Notes under the pieces: model-generated | Databases searched by the model: none | Told to the model about the DNA's origin: nothing | What the model saw: the letters and a program-made list of their open reading frames with translations, nothing else | Assembly: GCF_012790675.1 (NCBI RefSeq) | Contig: NZ_CP046391.1 | Coordinates: 119,729-183,728, forward strand | DNA: 64,000 bases | From: Anaplasma platys | Lineage (GTDB): Bacteria > Pseudomonadota > Alphaproteobacteria > Rickettsiales > Anaplasmataceae | Direction: 5' to 3' | Shown here: piece by piece, positions 21,957 through 30,260 of the stretch | Numbering within the stretch: position 1 is the stretch's first letter | Layout: every line of letters begins with the position of its first letter | Translations under genes and position numbers: made by a program

Positions 21957-22097
21957 ATGTTGGCTTTCCAGAAGAGAGAGACAGTGTCACTAACCATATT
22001 GTTTGGGCTTATCATCCCATACTACTTTAAGACCAAATGCGCTTTAAGTCCTGCAGAAGAGTGTTTTCTACTGCGGGACAGCGCTTTTGCTCTTTAA
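21957..22097 (+). CDS. Possible small membrane protein, 46 aa
   Basis: ATG 21957 to TAA 22097, between rpmE (minus) and fabD (plus). The product has a charged start (MLAFQKRET), one hydrophobic segment (VSLTILFGLIIPYYF), and a polar tail with two Cys. The ribosome site is poor (AAAGTG). I do not recognise the family; it could be a real single-span peptide or chance. Confidence 0.35.
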   Translation: MLAFQKRETVSLTILFGLIIPYYFKTKCALSPAEECFLLRDSAFAL

Positions 22098-22169
22098 TGC
22101 CCAATAAAATTTTGACTACTACGGTAGTGATGGGTAATAATCGACACATCGCATGTAGCCTCTGAGGGA

Positions 22170-23132
22170 GTGGTGACCACCGTATTTATGTATCCTGGGC
22201 AAGGTTCACAATTTGTAGGTATGTGCAGAGAGGTGCACGACAACTTTGCGGTTGCCAGAGCGGTGTTTGAAGAGGTTGATGATACGCTTGGCAGGCGCTT
22301 ATCTGAAATCATTTTTGAGGGACCAGAGGAGGTGCTGACGGATACGTGCAACGCCCAGTTGGCTCTTTTCACTGTGTCTATGGCTGTAACGCGTGCTATT
22401 GAGTATGTGTTAGGGAGGTCACTGTCTGATATAGCCAGTTACGTGGCTGGTCATTCTGTAGGAGAATATTCCGCCATGTGTGCCGCGGGCGTTATTGGCT
22501 TGCACACTGCGGTCAGGTTGTTGGATGTGCGTAGTCGCGCCATGGGACATGCTGCAGCGATGAGTGGTGGAGGTATGTCTGCGCTGATAGGTGGGAGTAT
22601 TGCGGATGTGGAGAGCGTTGTTAATGCTGCTGCTGCTCTGGGTGTCTGCGAGATTGCTAATGATAACTGTGAAGGTCAAGTAGTAGTTAGTGGTGAGAGT
22701 AGCGCGTTGGAAGCTTTACCTGCTTTGGTCGAGGGTACGGCAATCAGGAGAGTTATTGGTCTCAAAGTAAGTGGGCCATTTCACTCTTCGCTCATGGGGC
22801 ACGCTTATGAAGTTTTGAAGGAGCATGTAGGGGATGTGGGGTTAGGCTCGCCAAATGTGGGTGTAGTCTATAACGTTTCTGCAGCAGAACATGATGATTT
22901 GAATTCTGTAAAGGATTTGATAGCTCTACAGGTTGTGAAGAGGGTGAGGTGGCGTGAAAGCATGGAGTACCTGTTAGGGCGAGGTTGCATGGAATTTGTT
23001 GAAGTAGGTCCAGGGGAGGTTTTGACTAGGCTCTTGCGTAGGGTAAGCAGGTCTGTAAGTGGGGTGAGCGTTTGCTCTATGGAGTCCATTGACGCCCTGC
23101 CCAAGTTTGTTAAAGCTCGTGAATTTTGCTAG
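22170..23132 (+). CDS. fabD: Malonyl-CoA:ACP transacylase
   Basis: Loads malonate onto acyl carrier protein for fatty-acid elongation; 320 aa. FMYPGQGSQFVGM opens the protein, AGHSVGEYSA holds the catalytic Ser, and KVSGPFHSSLM holds the active-site His; VEVGPGEVLTRL is the C-terminal signature. The start is GTG at 22170 or the next GTG at 22173 after GAGGGAG. It ends 17 nt before the preferred tmk start. Confidence 0.96.
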   Translation: MVTTVFMYPGQGSQFVGMCREVHDNFAVARAVFEEVDDTLGRRLSEIIFEGPEEVLTDTCNAQLALFTVSMAVTRAIEYVLGRSLSDIASYVAGHSVGEYSAMCAAGVIGLHTAVRLLDVRSRAMGHAAAMSGGGMSALIGGSIADVESVVNAAAALGVCEIANDNCEGQVVVSGESSALEALPALVEGTAIRRVIGLKVSGPFHSSLMGHAYEVLKEHVGDVGLGSPNVGVVYNVSAAEHDDLNSVKDLIALQVVKRVRWRESMEYLLGRGCMEFVEVGPGEVLTRLLRRVSRSVSGVSVCSMESIDALPKFVKAREFC

Positions 23133-23149
23133 AGTAGTCCTTGAGTGGT

Positions 23150-23788
23150 ATGTTTATAACTTTCGAGGGTATAGACGGGTGCGGTAAAACCACGCAGTCA
23201 ATCCTCCTTTCAAAATATATGTCGGGTCTCTACGGGGAGGAAAATGTAGTCCTTACTAGGGAGCCGGGTGGCACCTCGTTTAATGAAATGTTAAGGAACA
23301 TGTTTTTATGTTCTTCTGACTACAAGGTGGATGCCATCACCGAGCTTTTCCTTTTCCTGGCCATGCGCAGGGAGAGTTTTTCCAAGATTGTGAAAAAGGG
23401 CTTGGAAGATAGCAAAATTGTTATCAGTGATCGGTGTATAGATTCCACGGTAGCATATCAAGGATATGGTCAGGGCGTGGATTTAGAGTTAATAGAAAAA
23501 CTAAACTCGGTAGCTGTTGCAGATGTTACTCCTGATATAACGTTCATAATAGACGTTGATACGGAAAAGGCGCTAGAAAGGGCTACCCGTTGGGGGTACG
23601 AAAGCGATAGTGTGGACTACTACAGTCGGGTTCGTAAAGGCTTTCGCGAGGTTGCTGAAAAGAACCCTCACAGGTGTGAACTGATAAGCTGTTCCGACTA
23701 CGAAAAAAATGGAGACAGTGACATATATGCCATACACCGCCGGATAGTGGAGCTCTTTCATATCCGGGCAAGTGAAATGTGCGTATAG
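23150..23788 (+). CDS. tmk: Thymidylate kinase
   Basis: Phosphorylates dTMP to dTDP. MFITFEGIDGCGKTTQS is the P-loop, VLTREPGGTSFNEML the DR-type motif, ISDRCIDSTVAYQG the substrate site, and ATRWGYESDSVDYY the lid. ATG at 23150 gives 212 aa and fits the family; a TTG at 23141 is in frame. It is likely cotranscribed with fabD. Confidence 0.95.
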   Translation: MFITFEGIDGCGKTTQSILLSKYMSGLYGEENVVLTREPGGTSFNEMLRNMFLCSSDYKVDAITELFLFLAMRRESFSKIVKKGLEDSKIVISDRCIDSTVAYQGYGQGVDLELIEKLNSVAVADVTPDITFIIDVDTEKALERATRWGYESDSVDYYSRVRKGFREVAEKNPHRCELISCSDYEKNGDSDIYAIHRRIVELFHIRASEMCV

Positions 23789-23894
23789 TTCTACTAGCTC
23801 ACAGTTTTTGTCGGTGTGTTCTTGTAATGTACTGTACTAATTGAGCGTTATGCGTTACCATCGCCCAATTTATTAGTTAGGGGAGAGAGTTGCT

Positions 23895-25139
23895 GTGGAG
23901 GATAATAGGGTAGGAATAGCGAGTAGGGGTTTCCTTGCGTGGTTTTTAATAGCCATGTTTTATGCTCTTCAATATGTGTTTCGGGTAATGCCCAATACTT
24001 TTTCCAGTATGATTATGGAAAAGTTTGGTGTTGGCGCGTTTGCGTTTGGCCAGTTTTCTGCGTTGTACTATGTTGGATACACCGCAGCGCATATTCCTCT
24101 GGGCATACTAATGGACAGGTTAGGACCACGAAGGGTGATTCCCGCTTGTATGGCTCTGACGGTCTTGGGTGTCATTCCGATGCTGTTTGGCTCCTGGCAT
24201 TTGGTGCAGTTGGGGAGAGTTATGACGGGTCTTGGGTCAGCTGCTGCGGCCTTGGCTGTTTTTAAAGTTTCTAATATGTACTTCAGCAAGAAATTTGCCG
24301 TTATGACTTCCATAGCAATGATAATTGGGTTCCTCGGTGCCATGTACGGTGGGGCTCCAGTGATGGCGCTGGTAGAGACCCACGGATGGGACATGTTTTT
24401 ACTGTTGTTAATAGGAGTAGGGCTGGTATTAGCTGTGCTTTCTGTGCTGGTGCTCTATGACACCGAAGATTCTATATCACGTGGCAGCTTCATGGAAATG
24501 GCAAAATCGGTCTTTTTCAACAAGAAGCTGCTTACCATTAGTTTGCTGGGTGGTTGTCTCATAGGCTCGCTGGAAGGATTTGCCGATGGATGGGCTACTG
24601 CCTTCCTTACTGAGGTATGTCGCATAAACGCGGAGCAGGCTGCTATTCTCCCGTCTACTATTTTTGTGGGGTCATGCATAGGATCCCTGGTTCTAAGCTG
24701 CATGTTGAGCAGATCTTTTGATGGGTTCAACCTCATAATTTACTGTGGTGCATTTACGGTATTAGCTTTTGTCATGTTGCTAATGGGGCGGTGTGGCACG
24801 GTTTCTAGTGCGTTTGTCTTACTTACAGTCATTGGTTTTTGTTCTGCTTATCAATTGGTCACCATATGTAAGGCCATAGAATATGTGGGACGGTCAGCGG
24901 TAGCATTGGCAACGGCGGTTTCTAATATGATCATCATGCTTTTTGGCTACTTTTTCCACACGATAATAGCTGCGATCATAAATTCCCGTTGGGATGGCGT
25001 AATAACTAACGGACATGCCGAGTACGGTGCAGACTTGCTGGTGCAGTCACTGGTGATAGTACCAGTAGGAGCGCTAATAGGGACTATAGGGTTTTGTATC
25101 TTTAAGGCCAGGGAGGACAAAAAGGTCTCGGAGCAGTGA
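23895..25139 (+). CDS. MFS transporter, first of a tandem pair
   Basis: 414 aa with about 12 hydrophobic segments and the loop 2-3 signature (GILMDRLGPRRVIP) of the major facilitator superfamily. The start is GTG at 23895 with GGGGAGAG upstream. The nearest relative is the next gene at 25628, from which it differs throughout except for blocks of near identity. The substrate is not evident; the N-terminal half resembles bacterial metabolite/organic-cation MFS carriers. Confidence 0.88.
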   Translation: MEDNRVGIASRGFLAWFLIAMFYALQYVFRVMPNTFSSMIMEKFGVGAFAFGQFSALYYVGYTAAHIPLGILMDRLGPRRVIPACMALTVLGVIPMLFGSWHLVQLGRVMTGLGSAAAALAVFKVSNMYFSKKFAVMTSIAMIIGFLGAMYGGAPVMALVETHGWDMFLLLLIGVGLVLAVLSVLVLYDTEDSISRGSFMEMAKSVFFNKKLLTISLLGGCLIGSLEGFADGWATAFLTEVCRINAEQAAILPSTIFVGSCIGSLVLSCMLSRSFDGFNLIIYCGAFTVLAFVMLLMGRCGTVSSAFVLLTVIGFCSAYQLVTICKAIEYVGRSAVALATAVSNMIIMLFGYFFHTIIAAIINSRWDGVITNGHAEYGADLLVQSLVIVPVGALIGTIGFCIFKAREDKKVSEQ

Positions 25140-25627
25140 AGGTATTTTGAGGGCATGTTTGGGTCAGGTTTTACTTACTCCAAAGTGAGCAGTGGCGAGG
25201 GATAACCGGCTATAATGACCGTTGGAATAGGTAATGTGGTGCCATCCGCACCGGGTGGCGCGGCCTTTATCCCAGCATAAAGGATGTGGCGAAGTGGTGA
25301 CTCTAGAGCTCATAAAAATCTCTCCCAGGTTGCTGGCATACACCTACATAATGTTCATAACAGTTCCCAGTGTATGAAGAGGGTTTAGCAGGCGACAAAC
25401 AGCAATCTCTTGCCGCAAGTAGTCAAATGCGCACATCCGTGAATCAGTCATCCATGGTACTAATTAAAATACTGGTAGTTCCGTATTTGCCTTCCAGGGC
25501 GGGGAGCATTTCAATGCGCTCATTTTCTGCAAGGCGCATACTATAAGATGTACTTGTGCATTCACGCTATACCAATTTGGTGTTTTCTGTTAGCATGCCC
25601 CGATACCGTTTATTGATGGAGAGTGCA
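25140..25627. other. Spacer between the tandem MFS genes
   Basis: 488 nt with no recognised gene. A minus-strand frame 25444-25539 encodes 31 aa (MRLAENERIEMLPALEGKYG...) without a ribosome site; it could be a gene fragment but I cannot name it. The second MFS frame is open from 25556, but that part does not match its paralog. Confidence 0.4.
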
Positions 25628-26881
25628 ATGGTTAATGGCAGGGACATAACGGGCAGGTGTTTTATTGCATGGGGTCTCATAGCTGTATTCTATATGCTTC
25701 AGTATGTGTTTCGGGTAATGCCCAATACATTTTCCAGTATGATTATGGAAAAGTTTGGTGTTGGTGCGTTTGCGTTTGGCCAGTTTTCTGCGTTGTATTA
25801 CGTTGGATATACAGTGGCACAAATCCCTCTAGGGATGATAATGGATAAGTGGGGACCAAAAAGGGTTACACCTATCTGTGTGGTGTTGATGGTACTTGGC
25901 CTTATTCCTTTGATGTTTGGTCCCTGGTATTTGGTGCAGTTGGGGAGAGTTATGACCGGTTTTGGTTCTGCTGGTGCCGCTCTATCTATTTTCAAAGTTT
26001 CCAATATGTATTTTGGAAAGAGAAATGCAGTGATGACTGCAATAGCATTAACTATAGGACTCGGGGGTGCAGTATTCGGTGGGGCACCTGTTAAATCTTT
26101 CGTTGATGATTCCGGCTGGGATATGTTCCTGCTGATATGTATCGGTGTTGGACTAATGATAGCAGTCTTGACTGCTACGGCTCTCTCCCATGCAGAGGAT
26201 AATATCCCGAGTGGTGGCAGCTTCATGGAAATGATAAAATTGGTGTTCTTCAATAAGAGGGTCCTGACAGTAGGCTTACTGGGGGGATGTATGATTGGAT
26301 CCATAGAAGGATTTGCAGATGGCTGGGTTACTGCGTTTCTTGTTGAGGTTTGTCGCATTGATGCCGCTACAGCTGCTACTTTGCCATCTGTGATATTTCT
26401 GAGCAAAGGCGTGGGATCATGTGTCCTGAGTTGGATGCTTAGCAGGTCCTTTGACGGCGTAAAGATGATAATTTATTGCGGCGTGGGTACGGTATTTGCG
26501 TTTGTTGTGCTGCTGACGGGGGAGTGTGACAGTGTAGTGGGCGTGGTTGCCCTTTTGGCCTTGATTGGCTTCTGTGCCGGGTACCGGCTACTTGCAATAT
26601 ATAAGGCAATAGAATACGTGGGTCCGTCCGCAGTGGCGTTTACAACCGCGGTGAACAATATGATCATTATGTTATCTGGCTATTTCTTCCACACGGTAAT
26701 AGGAGCTGTTGTCGATTCTAACTGGGATGGCGTGATAACTAACGGACATGCCGAATATGGTGTGGATGTGTTGGTTAAGTCGCTGCTGGTGGTGCCAGTA
26801 GGGGCGCTAGTGGGAACTATGGGGTTCTTGATCTTAAAAGCAATGGAGAACAAAAAAGCTTCGGCAAGCGTAGGGCAATAA
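25628..26881 (+). CDS. MFS transporter, second of a tandem pair
   Basis: 417 aa from ATG 25628, which has GGAGAG five bases upstream and aligns with the N-terminus of the first copy; upstream in-frame ATGs at 25556 and 25616 would add an unmatched extension. Twelve membrane segments and the MFS loop MIMDKWGPKRVTP are present. The protein is clearly paralogous to the gene at 23895 over its entire length. The cytosolic tail is short and basic. Confidence 0.88.
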   Translation: MVNGRDITGRCFIAWGLIAVFYMLQYVFRVMPNTFSSMIMEKFGVGAFAFGQFSALYYVGYTVAQIPLGMIMDKWGPKRVTPICVVLMVLGLIPLMFGPWYLVQLGRVMTGFGSAGAALSIFKVSNMYFGKRNAVMTAIALTIGLGGAVFGGAPVKSFVDDSGWDMFLLICIGVGLMIAVLTATALSHAEDNIPSGGSFMEMIKLVFFNKRVLTVGLLGGCMIGSIEGFADGWVTAFLVEVCRIDAATAATLPSVIFLSKGVGSCVLSWMLSRSFDGVKMIIYCGVGTVFAFVVLLTGECDSVVGVVALLALIGFCAGYRLLAIYKAIEYVGPSAVAFTTAVNNMIIMLSGYFFHTVIGAVVDSNWDGVITNGHAEYGVDVLVKSLLVVPVGALVGTMGFLILKAMENKKASASVGQ

Positions 26882-26903
26882 CATTGCGGGAGTGTCATGG
26901 CTT

Positions 26904-26912
26904 GGGGGGGGG
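26904..26912 (+). repeat. G9 homopolymer tract
   Basis: Nine consecutive G residues, 23 nt after the second MFS stop and 46 nt before the ATG of a small hydrophobic ORF. Such tracts are prone to slipped-strand length change; at this position it could alter promoter spacing or leader length. Confidence 0.6.
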
Positions 26913-26958
26913 TATGTGACTGTTTGCCACATATGTGCGGGATGAGCTTTTTGACTGT

Positions 26959-27072
26959 ATGTTTGCCGGGTTTTTGATCGCTGCATTGTTTTTATTTACA
27001 TGTGGCGGGTGCATTTCCCAGGCAGTGTTTACGATACTTAAGGCTTTAGTAGAACAGGGTGCAATATGCTGA
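26959..27072 (+). CDS. Possible small hydrophobic peptide, 37 aa
   Basis: ATG 26959 to TGA 27072. The product starts MFAGFLIAALFLFTCGGC, a signal-peptide-like stretch with a Cys-rich end, then a short amphipathic tail. It resembles a truncated lipoprotein leader, although the lipobox is not canonical. There is no clear ribosome site. It could be a remnant of a secreted protein gene. The remaining spacer to 27569 has a repeated GAGTTCTCAGCA (27081, 27292) but no recognised gene. Confidence 0.3.
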   Translation: MFAGFLIAALFLFTCGGCISQAVFTILKALVEQGAIC

Positions 27073-27569
27073 CAGATGTGGAGTTCTCAGCAAAGTGGTT
27101 GCTTCCGTATGCTTATCTCTTACCAAGCAGGTTGCCTGTATAAACGGCAGTTGAAACAGTTGCAGTCCATTGTAAACAAGTTCTAAGTTGCCACATGTGC
27201 CCCGCGACGTAACGTTGTTGAGTTTCTCTCAAGCAATTTCACTATGCTGAGGGCCGAGTGAAGCAGGTATATCTGTGCAATGGATGTTTCTGAGTTCTCA
27301 GCAGGTTGTTCACTGTAAGTAATTGAGTTTCTTATAAGCTGAGTTTGTACATGTATGAAGCTTTACAGCACATGCCACGCCTAGGTTTTTGATTGTTCAA
27401 CGGGAAGGCTGCTGTGTGCATAACCTCTTCTCAGCAAGGGTTTCGCGTGCATGCGTCCCTCATAAAACGCGTACAATTCGCTGTAATACAAAGAGCTTTG
27501 AAGAATCCCCGAAGGAAAGTAACGCCTTTTTGTTGTTTACTCAAGGTATTACACAAGGCGGCGCGTTGT

Positions 27570-28226
27570 CTATTCTAAAGTCGAAGACAGATACCACTTC
27601 TTACCCGGGGTGTTGACATCCCTTTCAAAGGTCCAGAAGTCCTCGACAACGTTCATGCTAGAGGTACTGCCGTCGGTCACGTTGCCGTCTTCATCACGAA
27701 TAACGTTGATCTGCTCAGTAAGGAACTTCACGGTGATGTATGCCTTGTCCCCCTCCACTTTCGCTGCGCAGATCTTTTGGGATAAGACGGACACCACAAC
27801 ATCCTCATGGAAGCGCTTTTCGTTGCGACGACGCTCTATTTCTTTCTCGAAAGACTTGTACATATCATCGGTAAGTAGCGAAGAAAGAAGCTCAGTATCT
27901 CCCCCGCTCAAAGCCTTCATTATCAGCTCAAACGCAGCGGCAGATCCGGACATAAAGCTCTTTAGAGAAAATTCCGCATTCTTTGCATGTATCTGTGCAA
28001 TAGCGGGAGCCACACTTGCAGAGTGCTCAGCATCGGTAACAGTATCGAGGGACAGATCAGGAGATTCACTTTGCGAGTCGCAAACCACCCGCCCATTGTC
28101 CGCGCCTTCCGGCCCGGAACAGCCTGACTGGAAACTCACGCTGGATGCCCTACCCAAGGAGCTGTATAGGCGGAAGAAAATAAAGGCCGCGACGAACGCG
28201 TATATTGCCAACTCGACCATACCCAT
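27570..28226 (-). CDS. Tim44-domain inner-membrane protein
   Basis: 218 aa from ATG 28226; the frame extends to a TTG at 28298 that adds a non-family N-terminus. Near the start MGMVELAIYAFVAAFIFFRLYSSLGR is the membrane segment plus R-x-x-LGR typical of alphaproteobacterial Tim44/TimA proteins (about residues 3-28). A low-complexity linker follows, then the Tim44 domain (KSFMSGSAAAFELIMKAL, LLTDDMYKSFEKEI, WTFERD...KKWYLSS). In mitochondria the domain tethers import machinery; the bacterial role is unclear. It is divergent from secB, a neighbourhood common in alphaproteobacteria. Confidence 0.85.
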   Translation of the reverse strand: MGMVELAIYAFVAAFIFFRLYSSLGRASSVSFQSGCSGPEGADNGRVVCDSQSESPDLSLDTVTDAEHSASVAPAIAQIHAKNAEFSLKSFMSGSAAAFELIMKALSGGDTELLSSLLTDDMYKSFEKEIERRRNEKRFHEDVVVSVLSQKICAAKVEGDKAYITVKFLTEQINVIRDEDGNVTDGSTSSMNVVEDFWTFERDVNTPGKKWYLSSTLE

Positions 28227-28331
28227 CCACAATTTTTCACAAAGGCTATGTACAAAAGTACTTAACCATATTATAGTCTGGCCAGCGTTAATCAACAATT
28301 AATTGCGGGATGTCCGTCTGGAGGTGTCTGA

Positions 28332-28805
28332 ATGCAGCCGAAAGTTAAAGTTAGGGGGCAGTACATAAAGGACTTTTCTTTTGAGAATCCTAATGCTCCT
28401 AGGGTGTTTCTTATGATGAGTAAGACTCCTCCCGAGATAAACATAACTGTGAATGTGTCATCGGTGGGATTGCCAGTCAAACCAGCAGCTGAGGGAGAAG
28501 CTCCCAGCGTTGATTTGTATGAGGTTACTTTGCAGGTGAAAGCGGAGTCCGTTGTTGAAAAGGTTGCAGCCTTTGTATGCGAGATTAAGTACTGTGGAGT
28601 GTTTGCAGTTGAGGGAGCTGAAGACGAGGCGCAGTTGAAGGCAGCGTTGCTGATTACAGCTCCAGGGATATTGTTCCCGTTCCTCAGGGAAGTTGTATCA
28701 AAAGTCACAGCGTCCGCGGGATTTCCTCCCTTGATGCTGGAGGTTATTGATTTTGCGGAAATGTTCGAAAAACAGATTGTGGAAGGTGGTGCCAGCCAGG
28801 AGTAA
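28332..28805 (+). CDS. secB: Protein-export chaperone SecB
   Basis: 157 aa tetrameric chaperone that keeps preproteins unfolded and hands them to SecA. It matches in KVRGQYIKDFSFENPNAP, the central INITVNVSSVG, CEIKYCGVFAVEG and LLITAPGILFPFLREVV, a diagnostic block. ATG 28332 has GGAGGTG seven bases upstream. The DsbA-like gene follows, consistent with an export-folding unit. Confidence 0.95.
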   Translation: MQPKVKVRGQYIKDFSFENPNAPRVFLMMSKTPPEINITVNVSSVGLPVKPAAEGEAPSVDLYEVTLQVKAESVVEKVAAFVCEIKYCGVFAVEGAEDEAQLKAALLITAPGILFPFLREVVSKVTASAGFPPLMLEVIDFAEMFEKQIVEGGASQE

Positions 28806-28870
28806 AGTTGGTCGTAGTTATAGGGCTTAGTTACTGGCCCTGTTGTGGCTTTCATGTTGTGGTGGAGGTT

Positions 28871-29590
28871 ATGGGGTTCTTGCAGTTTTTCAAAAGGTCT
28901 TTCCTGACCGCCTTGGTGATAGTGTGCGTGCTCCAATTTTCGGTGTGTTACGCCGACGAAGGCGTCGAGCCGGCGACAAAACCCGATGTTGCCGCCGAAG
29001 AGGTGACTCCTAAGCAGCTCTTGGGCCTCATGCCTGATGATAGGTACTTGGGCAACGTTGGTGCGCCTGTAATCATGATAGAGTATGCGTCGCTGGCTTG
29101 TTCCCACTGCGCGGAGTTTACAACTAAAGTTTTTCCAAAGCTGAAAAAGGAGTACGTAGATACGGGGAAGGTTCTGTATATCTATAGAGACTTTCCGCTT
29201 GATCGTCTTTCGCTGGTTGCTGCAATGCTTGGAGAGTGCTACAAGGGCAATCAGTCGTTCTTCTCATACATAAAGGCTGTTTTTGGGTCTTTTGAAACGT
29301 TGATAGCGACTTACAAGGATCTGGGCTTACTGTCCAATATTGCCAAGATCAGTAATATATCAAGTGACGAGTTCAAGAGGTGCACGACAGACGAGTCTTT
29401 GATGGATAAGGTGATTAACAGGAAGTTCTTGGCGGTGAATAAGCTGAATGTAGATGCGACACCGGCGTTTTTCATCGATGGTCGAAGGTATGAGTCCTCC
29501 CACACGTTTAATAGCATGGCTGAAGAGATAGAGAGAGCTTTGGTATTAAAGCTCGTGGATGGTAACAAGAGTCCCGAAGAAGGTGGCTGA
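28871..29590 (+). CDS. DsbA-family periplasmic thiol-disulfide protein
   Basis: 239 aa from ATG 28871, preceded closely by GGAGG; the frame opens at a TTG at 28808. The signal peptide is FLTALVIVCVLQFSVCYA with likely cleavage before DEG. The thioredoxin-like active site is ASLACSHCAEFTTKVFP (C-S-H-C), then VLYIYRDFPLDRLS and the cis-Pro segment VDATPAFFIDGRRY. This is the DsbA/DsbG-like oxidoreductase class typical of Rickettsiales, which probably acts on disulfides of envelope proteins. A second family member is at 52397. Confidence 0.88.
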   Translation: MGFLQFFKRSFLTALVIVCVLQFSVCYADEGVEPATKPDVAAEEVTPKQLLGLMPDDRYLGNVGAPVIMIEYASLACSHCAEFTTKVFPKLKKEYVDTGKVLYIYRDFPLDRLSLVAAMLGECYKGNQSFFSYIKAVFGSFETLIATYKDLGLLSNIAKISNISSDEFKRCTTDESLMDKVINRKFLAVNKLNVDATPAFFIDGRRYESSHTFNSMAEEIERALVLKLVDGNKSPEEGG

Positions 29591-30260
29591 GGAGAAATTG
29601 TTTGGGTCTCGGCTGGGGTTATGCACCAGTGGTGTGAGTGTTCGACGTGCTTGGGATGCCGTCCAGCAGGTAGCTGCTGATCTCTAGTCAGCTGTTGTTG
29701 TTTCCACTCAGTCCAGTGTGTCCTGGGGCTGGATGCGATGCTTGTAATTCTAAGTTTACTTGGTATAGCCGCAGCTACTAAGGCTAATTGTGGTTGTGGT
29801 AATGTGCCTGCGAATTTTTGGTGGGGAATGTTTAGGTCATATCATGTATAAAGCATGTGGTGCGTGGTGTGCTTTCGATGATTAGGTTACTCTACAAAGG
29901 GTATCGTTCCAGCTCTATAACTTGCTAGCAGGTGCGTGGCGTTTAGTGAAACTCTAACCATCGGAGGGGGAGGCTTCTGGTTAGTGTTCTAATACAAATT
30001 CAGTGTGTTGTCTCATAGTAACCTGTCCAACACATGTGGGAACTGCGCTGAGTTTTTTGGTTCAGGGCCCACCTGTTGCGTATTAATAAAAACTTTACAC
30101 TTCTGTTTCTAAGCATGTGGGGTATCGGAAACCCCACACGGAATCCAATTAATATTAGAGCAGCACAAGGTGGAGCTAGTCTGCCTTGCTGAATTTATGG
30201 GTGTGTTGCCCGCACAATTCGTTCCCAAGTGGCATGGTAAAACCGTAAGCGCTGCTACAT
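29591..30260. other. Spacer with an 8-bp hairpin
   Basis: 670 nt between convergent genes without a recognised gene. TGTGGGGT (30116-30123) and ACCCCACA (30131-30138) form a perfect stem with a 7-nt loop, about 120 nt beyond the end of the M16 peptidase gene; no T-run follows, so a termination role is uncertain. Confidence 0.45.

Noticed and set aside
25798..26406. 202-aa minus-strand frame over the second MFS gene
   Set aside because: It is antisense to a membrane-protein gene; such frames arise from codon bias.
27610..28302. 230-aa plus-strand frame over the Tim44-like gene
   Set aside because: It is an antisense shadow of a gene with a clear domain and family neighbours.
28292..29107. 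271-aa minus-strand frame over secB
   Set aside because: It is an antisense shadow of secB, which has a strong ribosome site and full family match.
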